Origin: Gammaproteobacteria bacterium
GTDB taxonomy: Bacteria; Pseudomonadota; Gammaproteobacteria; Pseudomonadales; Pseudohongiellaceae
Direction of reading: 5' to 3'
Assembly: GCA_007571115.1 (NCBI GenBank)
Contig: RKSA01000082.1
Coordinates: forward strand, 1 to 8,843
Length of the DNA stretch: 8,843 nucleotides
Below, one piece after another: positions 1 through 5,526 of the stretch. The position numbers and the translations under genes are program-made. The notes beneath the pieces are model-generated. The model made no database searches and was not told where the DNA came from. It saw nothing but the letters and a program-made list of their open reading frames with translations. Every line of letters starts with the position of its first letter. Position 1 is the stretch's first letter.

Positions 1-1478
1 TCCTTCTGTACGACGAAGTCGTCATTGTCCACGGCCTGCAGGTCCCGGCGCCCAGCGCGGTGCGATTCACCAGCGCGATCACCAATGCGCGGTTCTCCTA
101 CGCCAGCCTCCCCGCTTCGTCCCGGGACGAAGCGCTCGGAGCGGAGTTGCAGAAACTCGACAGCGTCGGCCACGGCGGCGGCGACTTCGACGGAATCATC
201 GTGCTTCGGCGCGAGCTGCTGTTGCGCGCCGAACAGGGGCAGTCCTCGCTGGACATGGCCAGAGACGCCTCGGACCTGCTCGAAGACGAGGTCAGCAATC
301 TCAGCACCCTGGTCAGCGATGCCGCGCTTGCCCAGAGCGCCGCGGCTCGCGAATCCGTCGCCAGCGGAGTGATCTGGCTCGCGAGCATCAGCCTGGCGAG
401 CGCCGTCGCGGCCGCACTGTTCGGCTACTTTTTCGTCTGGAAGTCGCTGGCAAGAAGATTGACCGCGCTTTCGGGGGCGATGCGCGAGATGTCCCACGGA
501 GACCTCGAAGTCGCGATCGAGGTCGGCGGCAACGACGAAATCAGCGACATGGCCGAGGCGCTGGAAAAATTCCGCGAATACGCCCTCGAAGTGCAACGCC
601 TCAACCTCGTCGAGGAGCTTGCCAAGGAAGTCGATGCGAAGAACGCAAGCCTGCAGGAGACCTTGCAGGAACTGGAAAAGGCCCAGCAGCAGATCATCGC
701 CGAGGAAAAACTCGCCTCGCTCGGCCAGCTTGCGGCAGGAATCGCCCACGAGATCAAGAACCCGCTCAATTTCATCGGCAATTTCTCGGAAATCGCCATG
801 GATTTCGGCAAGGAAATCGAGGAGCTTCTCGAAGACCTCGAGGAATCCGACGCCCGGGAGGACATCCGCGAAATCGTTGGCGACCTCGGCCAGAGTCTCG
901 GCAAGATCCGCGACCACAGCAAGCGCGCCGACAACATCGTTCGCAGCATGCTGGAGCATTCGCGAGGCGGCGAGGGCGAATGGCGCGAAACCGACCTCAA
1001 CGCCGTGCTCAAGCAATACGTCGAACTCGCGTATCATTCGATGCGCGCCTTGAATACCGGATTCAACATGGATCTCGTCGACAATTTCGACCCGCAAGTG
1101 AAGCCGATGGAAGTCGTTCCCCAGGACATTTCCCGGGTCTTTCTCAACCTGGCGACCAATGCCTGCCAGGCCCTCGACGACAAGCGCAAGAGAATCGAGG
1201 ACTTCGAGCCGGTCATCTCGATCTCGAGCAAGCTGCTGGAAAAGGATGCCCAGTTCGTGATTCGCGACAATGGCCCTGGAATTCCGCAAAAGATCCGCGA
1301 CAAGATTTTCGAGCCGTTCTTCACGACCAAGGACGGCACGAAAGGCACCGGTCTCGGCCTGTCGCTGACGGCCGACATCCTGCAGCGGCACGGTGGCTCG
1401 ATCGCCGTCAATTCCGAAGAGGGCGAATTCACCGAGATGGTCATTCGGCTGCCACTCGAGCCGGTTCGTCACGACTAG
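1..1478 (+). CDS. Membrane sensor histidine kinase with HAMP domain (5' end cut off by the window)
   Basis: This is an ATP-dependent autophosphorylating histidine kinase of the inner membrane that would pass phosphate to a response regulator not seen here. The reading frame (codons from base 3) is open to the left edge, so the N-terminus is missing. In order it holds an extracytoplasmic helical sensor segment (to about base 365); one hydrophobic transmembrane helix (about 366-437, GVIWLASISLASAVAAALFG); a HAMP linker (about 438-600); a coiled coil (about 600-710); the phosphoacceptor H-box HEIKNPLNFI with the His codon at 747-749; the N-box NLATNACQAL (1146-1175); the G1 box DNGPGIP (from 1266); the F-box FEPFFTTK (from 1305); and the G2 box GTGLGLSL (from 1344). 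All catalytic motifs are intact. The H-to-N-box region is longer than in minimal kinases because of an acidic helical insert (EEIEELLEDLEESDARED). The stop is TAG at 1476-1478, with the porin start 20 nt later, so the two are probably one operon. The ligand and partner regulator cannot be told from the sequence. Confidence 0.95.
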   Translation, partial: LLYDEVVIVHGLQVPAPSAVRFTSAITNARFSYASLPASSRDEALGAELQKLDSVGHGGGDFDGIIVLRRELLLRAEQGQSSLDMARDASDLLEDEVSNLSTLVSDAALAQSAAARESVASGVIWLASISLASAVAAALFGYFFVWKSLARRLTALSGAMREMSHGDLEVAIEVGGNDEISDMAEALEKFREYALEVQRLNLVEELAKEVDAKNASLQETLQELEKAQQQIIAEEKLASLGQLAAGIAHEIKNPLNFIGNFSEIAMDFGKEIEELLEDLEESDAREDIREIVGDLGQSLGKIRDHSKRADNIVRSMLEHSRGGEGEWRETDLNAVLKQYVELAYHSMRALNTGFNMDLVDNFDPQVKPMEVVPQDISRVFLNLATNACQALDDKRKRIEDFEPVISISSKLLEKDAQFVIRDNGPGIPQKIRDKIFEPFFTTKDGTKGTGLGLSLTADILQRHGGSIAVNSEEGEFTEMVIRLPLEPVRHD

Positions 1479-1485
1479 GCGCCAT

Positions 1486-1490
1486 GGAGG
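1486..1490 (+). promoter_or_regulatory. Ribosome binding site that decides the porin start
   Basis: GGAGG lies 8 nt upstream of ATG 1499. An alternative in-frame ATG at 1484 has no Shine-Dalgarno-like sequence before it and itself overlaps this site, so 1499 is preferred. Confidence 0.6.
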
Positions 1491-1498
1491 ATCAGGAG

Positions 1499-2767
1499 AT
1501 GTTGGTAACAATGCAGTTGCAGCGATATCGTCGCGCCGGCGCCTGGTCAGGAATGGGCTTTGCCGCGTTCGCCTTGGCGGTGGTCGTCGCAGCAACGATG
1601 TGGAGTGGCAGCGTCCGCGGGCAGGAGCGGCAGCGCGCCTCGAGTCTCGCCGAGGCGATCGCCGGCGGCGAGGTCGATCTCGAGTTCCGCTACCGCTTCG
1701 AAACCGTCGACCAGGCAGGATTTTCCGCAAACGCCATGGCCTCGACGCTTAAGTCACGCATCGGCTTTCGCTCCCTCGAGCTCGGCAATGCCGGCTTTTT
1801 CCTCGAATTCGACGATGTGTCGTACCTCGGCGACGACGAGTTCAACAATACGAGGAACGGCAAGAGCGAGCTCCCTCTCGTGGCCGACCCCGATGGCAGC
1901 CACGTCAATCAGGCCTACGTCGATTTCCGCAACGACCGCGGCCATGTCAGGCTCGGCCGGCAACGGATCAATCTTGGCGAACAGCGTTTCGTCGGCGGAG
2001 TCGCATGGCGGCAGAACGAGCAGACCATGGATGCGCTCACCGTCGTCAGCGAAGCGTTTCCGGGAGTCGATCTGCATTACAGCTACGTGCTTGGCGTTTC
2101 GCGGATTTTCGGCCCCGAGAACGGTATCCCCAGCGACTACTACGACAGCAACAGCCACCTGCTGCACGCCGACATCGACTTGGCCATCGGCGGCACGCTC
2201 TCGCTGTACTACCACGCCATCGACCTGGAAAACGCTGCAGCGCTTTCCAACCGCACCCTTGGCGCGCGTTTTGCCCGGATACTGCAAGGCGAGCGATGGA
2301 ACTTCCCGCTCCACCTCGAATATGCGCGGCAGCACGATCACGGTGACAATCCGATACCCTACGAGGCTGGGCATTTGCTGCTCGAAGCGGGTGTCGACAC
2401 GGGCGAGTTCCGCCTGCTCGCGGGCCATGCGGCATTCGACGGCGAGCTCGGCAAGCCGGGGATGATGTTCCGCACGCCGCTGGCGACCTTGCACAAGTTC
2501 CAGGGCTGGACCGACCGCTTCCTGACGATCCCTGGCCCAGGTGTCGAAGACACCTACCTGACCCTGACCGGTCGCGGGCTGACCCTGAGCTGGCACGATT
2601 TCCGCGCCAGTGCGGGAAGCGCGCGGTACGGCCGGGAGTGGGACGTTTCGTGGCGGTACGTCATCAACGACAACTATTCCCTGCTGTTGAAGTACGCTAC
2701 CTACGACCCCGAGACCCATGCCAGCGACGTCGACAAGGCCTGGGTGCAATTCACCGCGAGTTTTTGA
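1499..2767 (+). CDS. Outer-membrane beta-barrel porin, alginate-export family
   Basis: Predicted outer-membrane channel of 422 residues. The N-terminus has an Arg-rich n-region (QRYRRAG) and a hydrophobic stretch at residues 19-36 (MGFAAFALAVVVAATMWS). These fit a Sec signal peptide cleaved near residue 40 (SVRG/QE). The mature part alternates short amphipathic strands with turns, and ends in Phe (FTASF), the usual barrel terminus. The block RLGRQRINLGEQRFVGGVAW followed by RQNEQTMDAL is typical of the alginate-export porin family (AlgE-like fold). That family is broad and its members are not limited to alginate; no alginate biosynthesis genes are visible here, so the substrate is unknown. 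The start at ATG 1499 is chosen for its GGAGG. The same frame stays open far upstream inside the kinase gene, but that stretch is antiphase coding of the kinase and not part of this protein. The gene follows the kinase by 20 nt, which suggests co-transcription. Its stop codon lies inside a degenerate repeat ladder. Confidence 0.85.
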   Translation: MLVTMQLQRYRRAGAWSGMGFAAFALAVVVAATMWSGSVRGQERQRASSLAEAIAGGEVDLEFRYRFETVDQAGFSANAMASTLKSRIGFRSLELGNAGFFLEFDDVSYLGDDEFNNTRNGKSELPLVADPDGSHVNQAYVDFRNDRGHVRLGRQRINLGEQRFVGGVAWRQNEQTMDALTVVSEAFPGVDLHYSYVLGVSRIFGPENGIPSDYYDSNSHLLHADIDLAIGGTLSLYYHAIDLENAAALSNRTLGARFARILQGERWNFPLHLEYARQHDHGDNPIPYEAGHLLLEAGVDTGEFRLLAGHAAFDGELGKPGMMFRTPLATLHKFQGWTDRFLTIPGPGVEDTYLTLTGRGLTLSWHDFRASAGSARYGREWDVSWRYVINDNYSLLLKYATYDPETHASDVDKAWVQFTASF

Positions 2768-2827
2768 GCGCGGGCTTTTGCACGGGGTTTTGAGCAGGAT
2801 CTTGAGCAGGGTTTTTGAGAAAACAGG
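2761..2827 (+). repeat. Degenerate tandem ladder of TTTTGAGC(A)GGG units over the porin stop codon
   Basis: Five imperfect units follow one another at 2761-2775, 2776-2787, 2788-2801, 2802-2811 and 2812-2827. TTTTTGAG occurs at 2761-2768 and again at 2812-2819. TTTTGAGC occurs at 2762-2769 and 2788-2795. TTGAGCAGG is perfectly repeated at 2790-2798 and 2802-2810. The first unit contains the porin's own TGA (2765-2767), and later units carry further TGA triplets at 2791 and 2803 (another frame) and at 2816 (the porin frame). Replication slippage is the simplest origin. Confidence 0.7.
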
Positions 2828-2844
2828 CCGCCACGTGATACGAT
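2815..2844 (+). promoter_or_regulatory. Probable sigma70 promoter for the RsbW-like gene
   Basis: The -35 TTGAGA (2815-2820, five of six consensus bases) and the -10 TACGAT (2839-2844, four of six) are 18 nt apart. The -10 is preceded directly by TGA (2836-2838), the extended -10 form TGN. Transcription would start near 2851, about 43 nt before the TTG start. The -35 falls in the last unit of the TTTTGAG ladder, so the repeat may have supplied the promoter element. Confidence 0.5.
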
Positions 2845-2860
2845 CAACGTACCGGGCGGC
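2827..2860 (+). other. Inverted repeat in the promoter region of the RsbW-like gene
   Basis: GCCGCC (2827-2832) pairs with GGCGGC (2855-2860), and inside it ACGT (2833-2836) pairs with ACGT (2847-2850), leaving a four-base bulge (ACCG). No T-run follows, so it is not an intrinsic terminator. It overlaps the predicted -10 and start site and could be an operator, or merely fortuitous. Confidence 0.3.
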
Positions 2861-2893
2861 ACAAGCCAGGCGTGTTACCAAGGAGCCGGAGAG

Positions 2894-3328
2894 TTGAGCG
2901 TACCTGAATCAAGCATCAGAGTTAGGAACGATCTCAAGGAGTTGGCTGTCATTGCCGGTCAGGTCGAAGAATTCTGTGGCAGGCACGGCATTCCTGAGGC
3001 AGCGGCCTACCAGGTCAATCTCTCGCTTGACGAGTTGCTTACCAACACGATCAGCTACGGCTACAGCGATGATGGCGAGCACCAGATACGCATCGACTTG
3101 CGCATCGAAGGCGACCGGCTGGAAATCCGCATAGAGGACGACGCCGAGCAGTTCGACCTCACCAACTCGGACCCGATGGCCGCCGATACCGATTCGAGCC
3201 TCGAGGAGCGGACCCCTGGCGGGCTCGGAATCTTTCTCGTCCACCAGATGATGGACGAGGTCAGCTATCGCAGGGAAGATGGCAGGAACGTCGTGGTGCT
3301 TGCAAAGAAGTTCGCGGCGTCGGACTAA
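2894..3328 (+). CDS. RsbW/SpoIIAB-like anti-sigma factor serine kinase (HATPase_c_2 type)
   Basis: A 144-residue cytosolic GHKL ATPase of the anti-sigma type. Members bind a sigma factor or other target and inactivate their STAS antagonist by phosphorylating a serine. It has the N-box LSLDELLTNTISYGY (residues 43-57, with E47 and N51 as the Mg/ATP ligands), a G1-like segment IEDDAEQFDL (80-89), and a G2 box PGGLGIFLVHQMMDEV (108-123). Length and box order match the family; no other domain is present. In the G1-like segment the usual DDG is DDA. The start is TTG at 2894, preceded by AAGGAG about 9 nt upstream; no ATG or GTG fits the conserved N-terminus. It probably has its own promoter (2815-2844). 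A STAS antagonist gene faces it 263 nt downstream, which suggests a partner-switching pair. The phosphatase and the target are not in the window. Confidence 0.88.
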   Translation: MSVPESSIRVRNDLKELAVIAGQVEEFCGRHGIPEAAAYQVNLSLDELLTNTISYGYSDDGEHQIRIDLRIEGDRLEIRIEDDAEQFDLTNSDPMAADTDSSLEERTPGGLGIFLVHQMMDEVSYRREDGRNVVVLAKKFAASD

Positions 3329-3336
3329 GCATTTTC

Positions 3337-3422
3337 AAGCCCGGTTTCAGACCCACCGCCAAGCCCGTTGCCCGGCCCGCTACCAGACCTGTTGTTAGTT
3401 GCCAGGGCCGTTGGCTACCAGG
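3337..3422 (+). repeat. Degenerate repeats just after the RsbW-like gene
   Basis: AAGCCCG recurs at 3337-3343 and 3361-3367 (24 bp apart), CAGACC at 3348-3353 and 3384-3389, and CGCTACCAG/GGCTACCAG at about 3379 and 3413. The copies are eroded. No coding frame with family resemblance is present in this stretch. Confidence 0.4.
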
Positions 3423-3429
3423 AGGGCAT

Positions 3430-3513
3430 TTAGCTAAAGGCCCTTAGCTAAAGGCCGTTAGCCAAAAGCCGTCAGCTAAAAGCCGGCTGAGGTCAAAAGC
3501 CGACTGAAAGGCG
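3430..3513 (+). repeat. 14-bp tandem array (TTAGCTAAAGGCCG type) between convergent genes
   Basis: Four contiguous 14-bp copies lie at 3430-3443, 3444-3457, 3458-3471 and 3472-3485, followed by two decayed copies at 3486-3502 (expanded to 17 bp) and 3503-3513. The unit is T(T/C)AGC(T/C)AAA(A/G)GCC(G/C). The first two copies contain the self-complementary TTAGCTAA. Because this palindrome has TAG and TAA on both strands and 14 is not a multiple of 3, the array places stop codons in several frames in both directions between the RsbW-like gene and the STAS gene. The units are too short and lack spacers, so this is not a CRISPR. Confidence 0.8.
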
Positions 3514-3564
3514 ATGAGGAGCGAGAGTCCCGCAACTCGAAGTTTGAGGCTGGAACGCGATCAG

Positions 3565-3592
3565 GCGCTCGCACTGCCCGCAGCGCGAGCGC
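3565..3592 (-). terminator. GC-rich hairpin directly behind the STAS stop codon
   Basis: GCGCTCGC (3565-3572) and GCGAGCGC (3585-3592) form a perfect 8-bp stem with a 12-nt loop, touching the TAG stop of the STAS gene (3592-3594). No T-run follows on the minus strand, so classical intrinsic termination is doubtful. It could mark a rho-dependent end or protect the 3' end of the mRNA. Confidence 0.35.
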
Positions 3593-3936
3593 TACTCGGC
3601 GCCGATGGCAGCGAGAGCCTGGGCACGGTCTGGCTGGATGTTGATGATCTTGTCGAATCCGCTCACCTCGAACACTTCCCGAATCGACTTCGACAACGAG
3701 CAAAGCAGGAACTTCGCATTGCGGTTCTGCAGCGTCTTCGCCGTCATCAGGATTGCCCGCAGGCCCGCAGAACTGATATAGGTGAGATTCTCCATGTCGA
3801 GCACGACGGCGCGGTCACCCTCTTCGATGGCATCCTTGATCGATTCCTCGAACTGCATGACGTTCGAGCCATCGATCCTTCCCGTTATCAGAGCCGCCAG
3901 GATATCGTCCTGCCTCTCTATGTTGACCTCTATCAT
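3592..3936 (-). CDS. STAS-domain anti-sigma factor antagonist (SpoIIAA/RsbV-like)
   Basis: A 114-residue single-domain cytosolic protein. In its family the unphosphorylated form binds the anti-sigma kinase and releases the target; phosphorylation of a serine switches it off. The STAS core is visible: ALITGRIDGSNVMQFEESI (residues 15-33), VVLDMENLTYISSAGLRAIL (44-63), then KFLLCSLSKSIREVFEVSGF. By alignment with the DSSGL motif of SpoIIAA, S56 is the phosphoacceptor, and S55 takes the place of the usual Asp. Length is normal for the family. ATG 3936 overlaps the TGA of a six-codon leader ORF, and both starts lie in a 17-bp tandem duplication. The gene follows amt by 109 nt on the same strand and faces the RsbW-like kinase gene, its likely partner. 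Confidence 0.92.
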   Translation of the reverse strand: MIEVNIERQDDILAALITGRIDGSNVMQFEESIKDAIEEGDRAVVLDMENLTYISSAGLRAILMTAKTLQNRNAKFLLCSLSKSIREVFEVSGFDKIINIQPDRAQALAAIGAE

Positions 3937-3954
3937 TTGTTGACCTCAATCATT
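3921..3954 (-). repeat. 17-bp tandem duplication of the STAS translation start
   Basis: 3921-3937 and 3938-3954 match at 16 of 17 bases and abut exactly. Each copy, read on the minus strand, contains ATGAT(A/T)GAGGTCAAC, so the start codon and first codons (MIEVN) exist twice. The period of 17 puts the two ATGs in different frames. Confidence 0.9.
3933..3953 (-). promoter_or_regulatory. Six-codon leader ORF (MIEVNK-stop) coupled to the STAS start
   Basis: On the minus strand, ATG (3953-3951) opens a six-codon frame ending in TGA (3935-3933). This TGA overlaps the STAS ATG (3936-3934) as ATGA, the classic coupling arrangement. A GGAG lies 7 nt upstream of the leader ATG. Inside the leader, GAGG lies 7 nt before the STAS ATG. 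Whether the leader is translated is inference. It most likely arose by the duplication and may now tune STAS translation. Confidence 0.4.
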
Positions 3955-4045
3955 CTGTCGCTCCATTTCCGACTGCGTCCAACCGCTCTCGTGCCGGGAC
4001 CGGCCTCGTCGGCCGAGTCCGCTGCACTGATGCACCAAGCGAGGG

Positions 4046-5314
4046 CTACACTTCCTCCGGATCCTGCAACACCACAAACTCGGGGTATGCCTCGATCCCC
4101 AACTCCGCCACGTCCTGGCCATGACGCTCGACATCGATGCCTACCCGCACGCCCATGAGCTGCCGAATCGCCAGCCAGACCAGCATCGAGGCGGAAAACG
4201 CAAAGGCGCCAACCGCAGCCACTCCGGCCAATTGTACCAGCAAGTTGCCCCCTGCGACGATACAAACCGCAAGAGTACCCCAGATGCCAGCCAACAGGTG
4301 AGCGGAAACCGCGCCAACCACGTCATCGATCCGCAGGTGTTCGAGCATCTTCATGCCGAGCGCACAGATCGAGCCGCCGACCGCGCCGATGATTATAGCC
4401 CAATAATGGGCAACGATATCAGGCCCTGCGGTAATCGACACCAGGCCGGCGATCGCGCCGTTCAGGCTTGCCAACAGATCGACCCGCCCCAGCAGCGGCC
4501 GCGAGATCACGATCGCCGCGACAAAGCCGCCACACGCAGCCAGATTGGTGTTGACCAGGATGTTGCTGATCGCGACCGCATCGGCCACGCCGCTTAGCGC
4601 CAGTTGCGAACCGCCGTTGAAAGCGAACCACCCCATCCAGAGAATGAACACTCCCAAGGTCACCACGGGGACGTTGGAAGGAGGAGTCGCCCTTACCGAG
4701 CCGTCTTCGCGGAACTTGCCATGTCTGGCGCCGACCACGATGGCGCCCGCCAGGGCCGCCCAGCCACCGGTCGAATGCACCACCGTCGAGCCGGCAAAGT
4801 CCTGGAAGCCCATCTGGCTCAGCCAGCCTCCGCCCCAGGTCCAGGCGCCGATCACCGGATAGATGAACCCGGTCAAGACCGTGACGAAAATGAAAAACGA
4901 CCAGAGCCGCACGCGTTCGGCGAGGGTTCCGGAAACGATCGACGCGGTGGTCGCGACGAAGACCATCTGGAAAAACCAGTCGGACATCACCGAATTGCCA
5001 TTGTCGAGCACCGTGGCCGAGGCGCCGGCATCGCCGCCGAGCAAGGCGGCTTCGCTTGCGGAGGCGCCGTAGCCGAGGCGCAGGCTGCCGATCAGGTTCC
5101 CCACGTCAACGTACATCAGGTTGTAGCCGACGAGGTAGAACATCAGCCCGGCGATGGCGTACAGCCCGACATTTTTCAGGCAGATCACCGACGCGTTCTT
5201 GGTCCGCACCGAGCCGGATTCGAGCATTGTGAATCCGGCGCACATCCACATGATCAGCACGCCCCAGATGAGGAACGAGAAGCTGTTCAGCACAAATTGC
5301 GTTTCCTGGGTCAT
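4046..5314 (-). CDS. amt: Ammonium transporter, Amt family
   Basis: An inner-membrane ammonium channel of 422 residues, with about 11 hydrophobic helices, working as a trimer in this family. Key features are intact: the pore histidine pair H180 (DFAGSTVVHSTGG, residues 172-184) and H339 (DDVVGAVSAHLLAGIWG); the conserved D172; the Phe-gate segments DWFFQMVF (112-119) and GWFAFNGGS (228-236); and the C-terminal tail with ELGIEAYPEF. There is no cleavable signal peptide. ATG 5314 is supported by GAGG 7 nt upstream. No glnK/glnB-like regulator gene, a common amt neighbour, is next to it. A STAS antagonist gene lies 109 nt downstream instead. A sigma70-like promoter is visible at 5460-5488. The more specific name amtB is not justified without the glnK context. 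Confidence 0.95.
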   Translation of the reverse strand: MTQETQFVLNSFSFLIWGVLIMWMCAGFTMLESGSVRTKNASVICLKNVGLYAIAGLMFYLVGYNLMYVDVGNLIGSLRLGYGASASEAALLGGDAGASATVLDNGNSVMSDWFFQMVFVATTASIVSGTLAERVRLWSFFIFVTVLTGFIYPVIGAWTWGGGWLSQMGFQDFAGSTVVHSTGGWAALAGAIVVGARHGKFREDGSVRATPPSNVPVVTLGVFILWMGWFAFNGGSQLALSGVADAVAISNILVNTNLAACGGFVAAIVISRPLLGRVDLLASLNGAIAGLVSITAGPDIVAHYWAIIIGAVGGSICALGMKMLEHLRIDDVVGAVSAHLLAGIWGTLAVCIVAGGNLLVQLAGVAAVGAFAFSASMLVWLAIRQLMGVRVGIDVERHGQDVAELGIEAYPEFVVLQDPEEV

Positions 5315-5345
5315 TTCCTTGCCTCGTTATTCTGCGAAATCGTCA

Positions 5346-5416
5346 AAATTGCGACAGGCTGCCGCCACAGGCCGCCATCGCAGGCCGTAGGCTGCCACAG
5401 AAAGCCGCCAAATTGC
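5346..5416 (+). repeat. Degenerate (A)CAGGC(T/C)GCC repeats in the amt leader
   Basis: ACAGGCTGCCGCC (5354-5366), ACAGGCCGCC (5367-5376), CAGGCCGT (5381-5388), AGGCTGCCACAG (5389-5400) and AAGCCGCC (about 5402-5409) are variants of one unit. The block is flanked by AAATTGC on both sides (5346-5352 and 5410-5416). It lies in the 5' untranslated leader predicted for amt. Confidence 0.5.
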
Positions 5417-5419
5417 AAA

Positions 5420-5454
5420 GGCCAGCGCCGACCAATTCAATTCCGGCGCTGGCC
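5420..5454 (-). promoter_or_regulatory. Perfect 11-bp inverted repeat at the amt transcription start
   Basis: GGCCAGCGCCG (5420-5430) and CGGCGCTGGCC (5444-5454) are exact reverse complements, separated by 13 nt. Its outer edge lies about where the predicted amt transcript begins. It would form a strong 5' hairpin in the amt mRNA, or act as an operator in the intergenic region shared with the divergent SDR gene. No T-run follows in either direction. Confidence 0.55.
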
Positions 5455-5459
5455 GGTCG

Positions 5460-5488
5460 AATATATAAGCCTGTGGCCCGGCAGGCAA
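5460..5488 (-). promoter_or_regulatory. Probable sigma70 promoter of amt
   Basis: On the minus strand the -35 TTGCCT (5488-5483, four of six consensus bases) and the -10 TATATT (5465-5460, five of six) are 17 nt apart. The start would be near 5453, leaving a leader of about 140 nt. The AT-rich core TATATAA also reads as a -10 (TATATA or TATAAG, 5462-5469) on the plus strand for the SDR gene, but its -35 there is poor. Confidence 0.45.
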
Positions 5489-5507
5489 GGAAAATTGCCA
5501 TTTTTTT
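5484..5507 (+). terminator. Terminator-like hairpin with T7 tract in the SDR leader
   Basis: GGCAA (5484-5488) and TTGCC (5495-5499) form a 5-bp stem with a 6-nt loop, followed by A and seven Ts (5501-5507). It lies 19 nt before ATG 5527. Another hairpin, GCCTG (5469-5473) with CAGGC (5482-5486), overlaps it and would exclude it, an attenuator-like layout. The stem is short, so real termination is uncertain. Confidence 0.3.
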
Positions 5508-5526
5508 CGCGATGGCGAGACATGCG

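Noticed and set aside
980..1498. N-terminal extension of the porin frame into the kinase gene
   Set aside because: The extension is Arg/Gln-rich out-of-frame kinase sequence and would hide the signal peptide. ATG 1499 has a good GGAGG.
1754..2881. Minus-strand open frame of 375 codons opposite the porin gene
   Set aside because: The porin on the plus strand has a signal peptide, ribosome site and family motifs. The antisense product is low-complexity Val/Ala-rich with no known motif.
3430..3513. CRISPR array
   Set aside because: Units are 14 bp and directly adjacent, with no unique spacers and no cas genes. It is a simple tandem repeat.
4001..4015. CGGCC/GGCCG hairpin between amt and STAS as a terminator
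   Set aside because: The stem is only 5 bp and no T-run follows on the minus strand. It does not give good grounds for separating the two genes.
3514..4158. Plus-strand open frame of 214 codons opposite the STAS gene
   Set aside because: It is antisense to a clear STAS domain and its sequence resembles no family.
5485..5502. Sigma54 (-24/-12) promoter for amt, from TGGCAATTTTCCTTGC on the minus strand
   Set aside because: The GG and GC elements are 11 nt apart instead of the strict 10, and no other site in the spacer fits. The sigma70-like pair is better.
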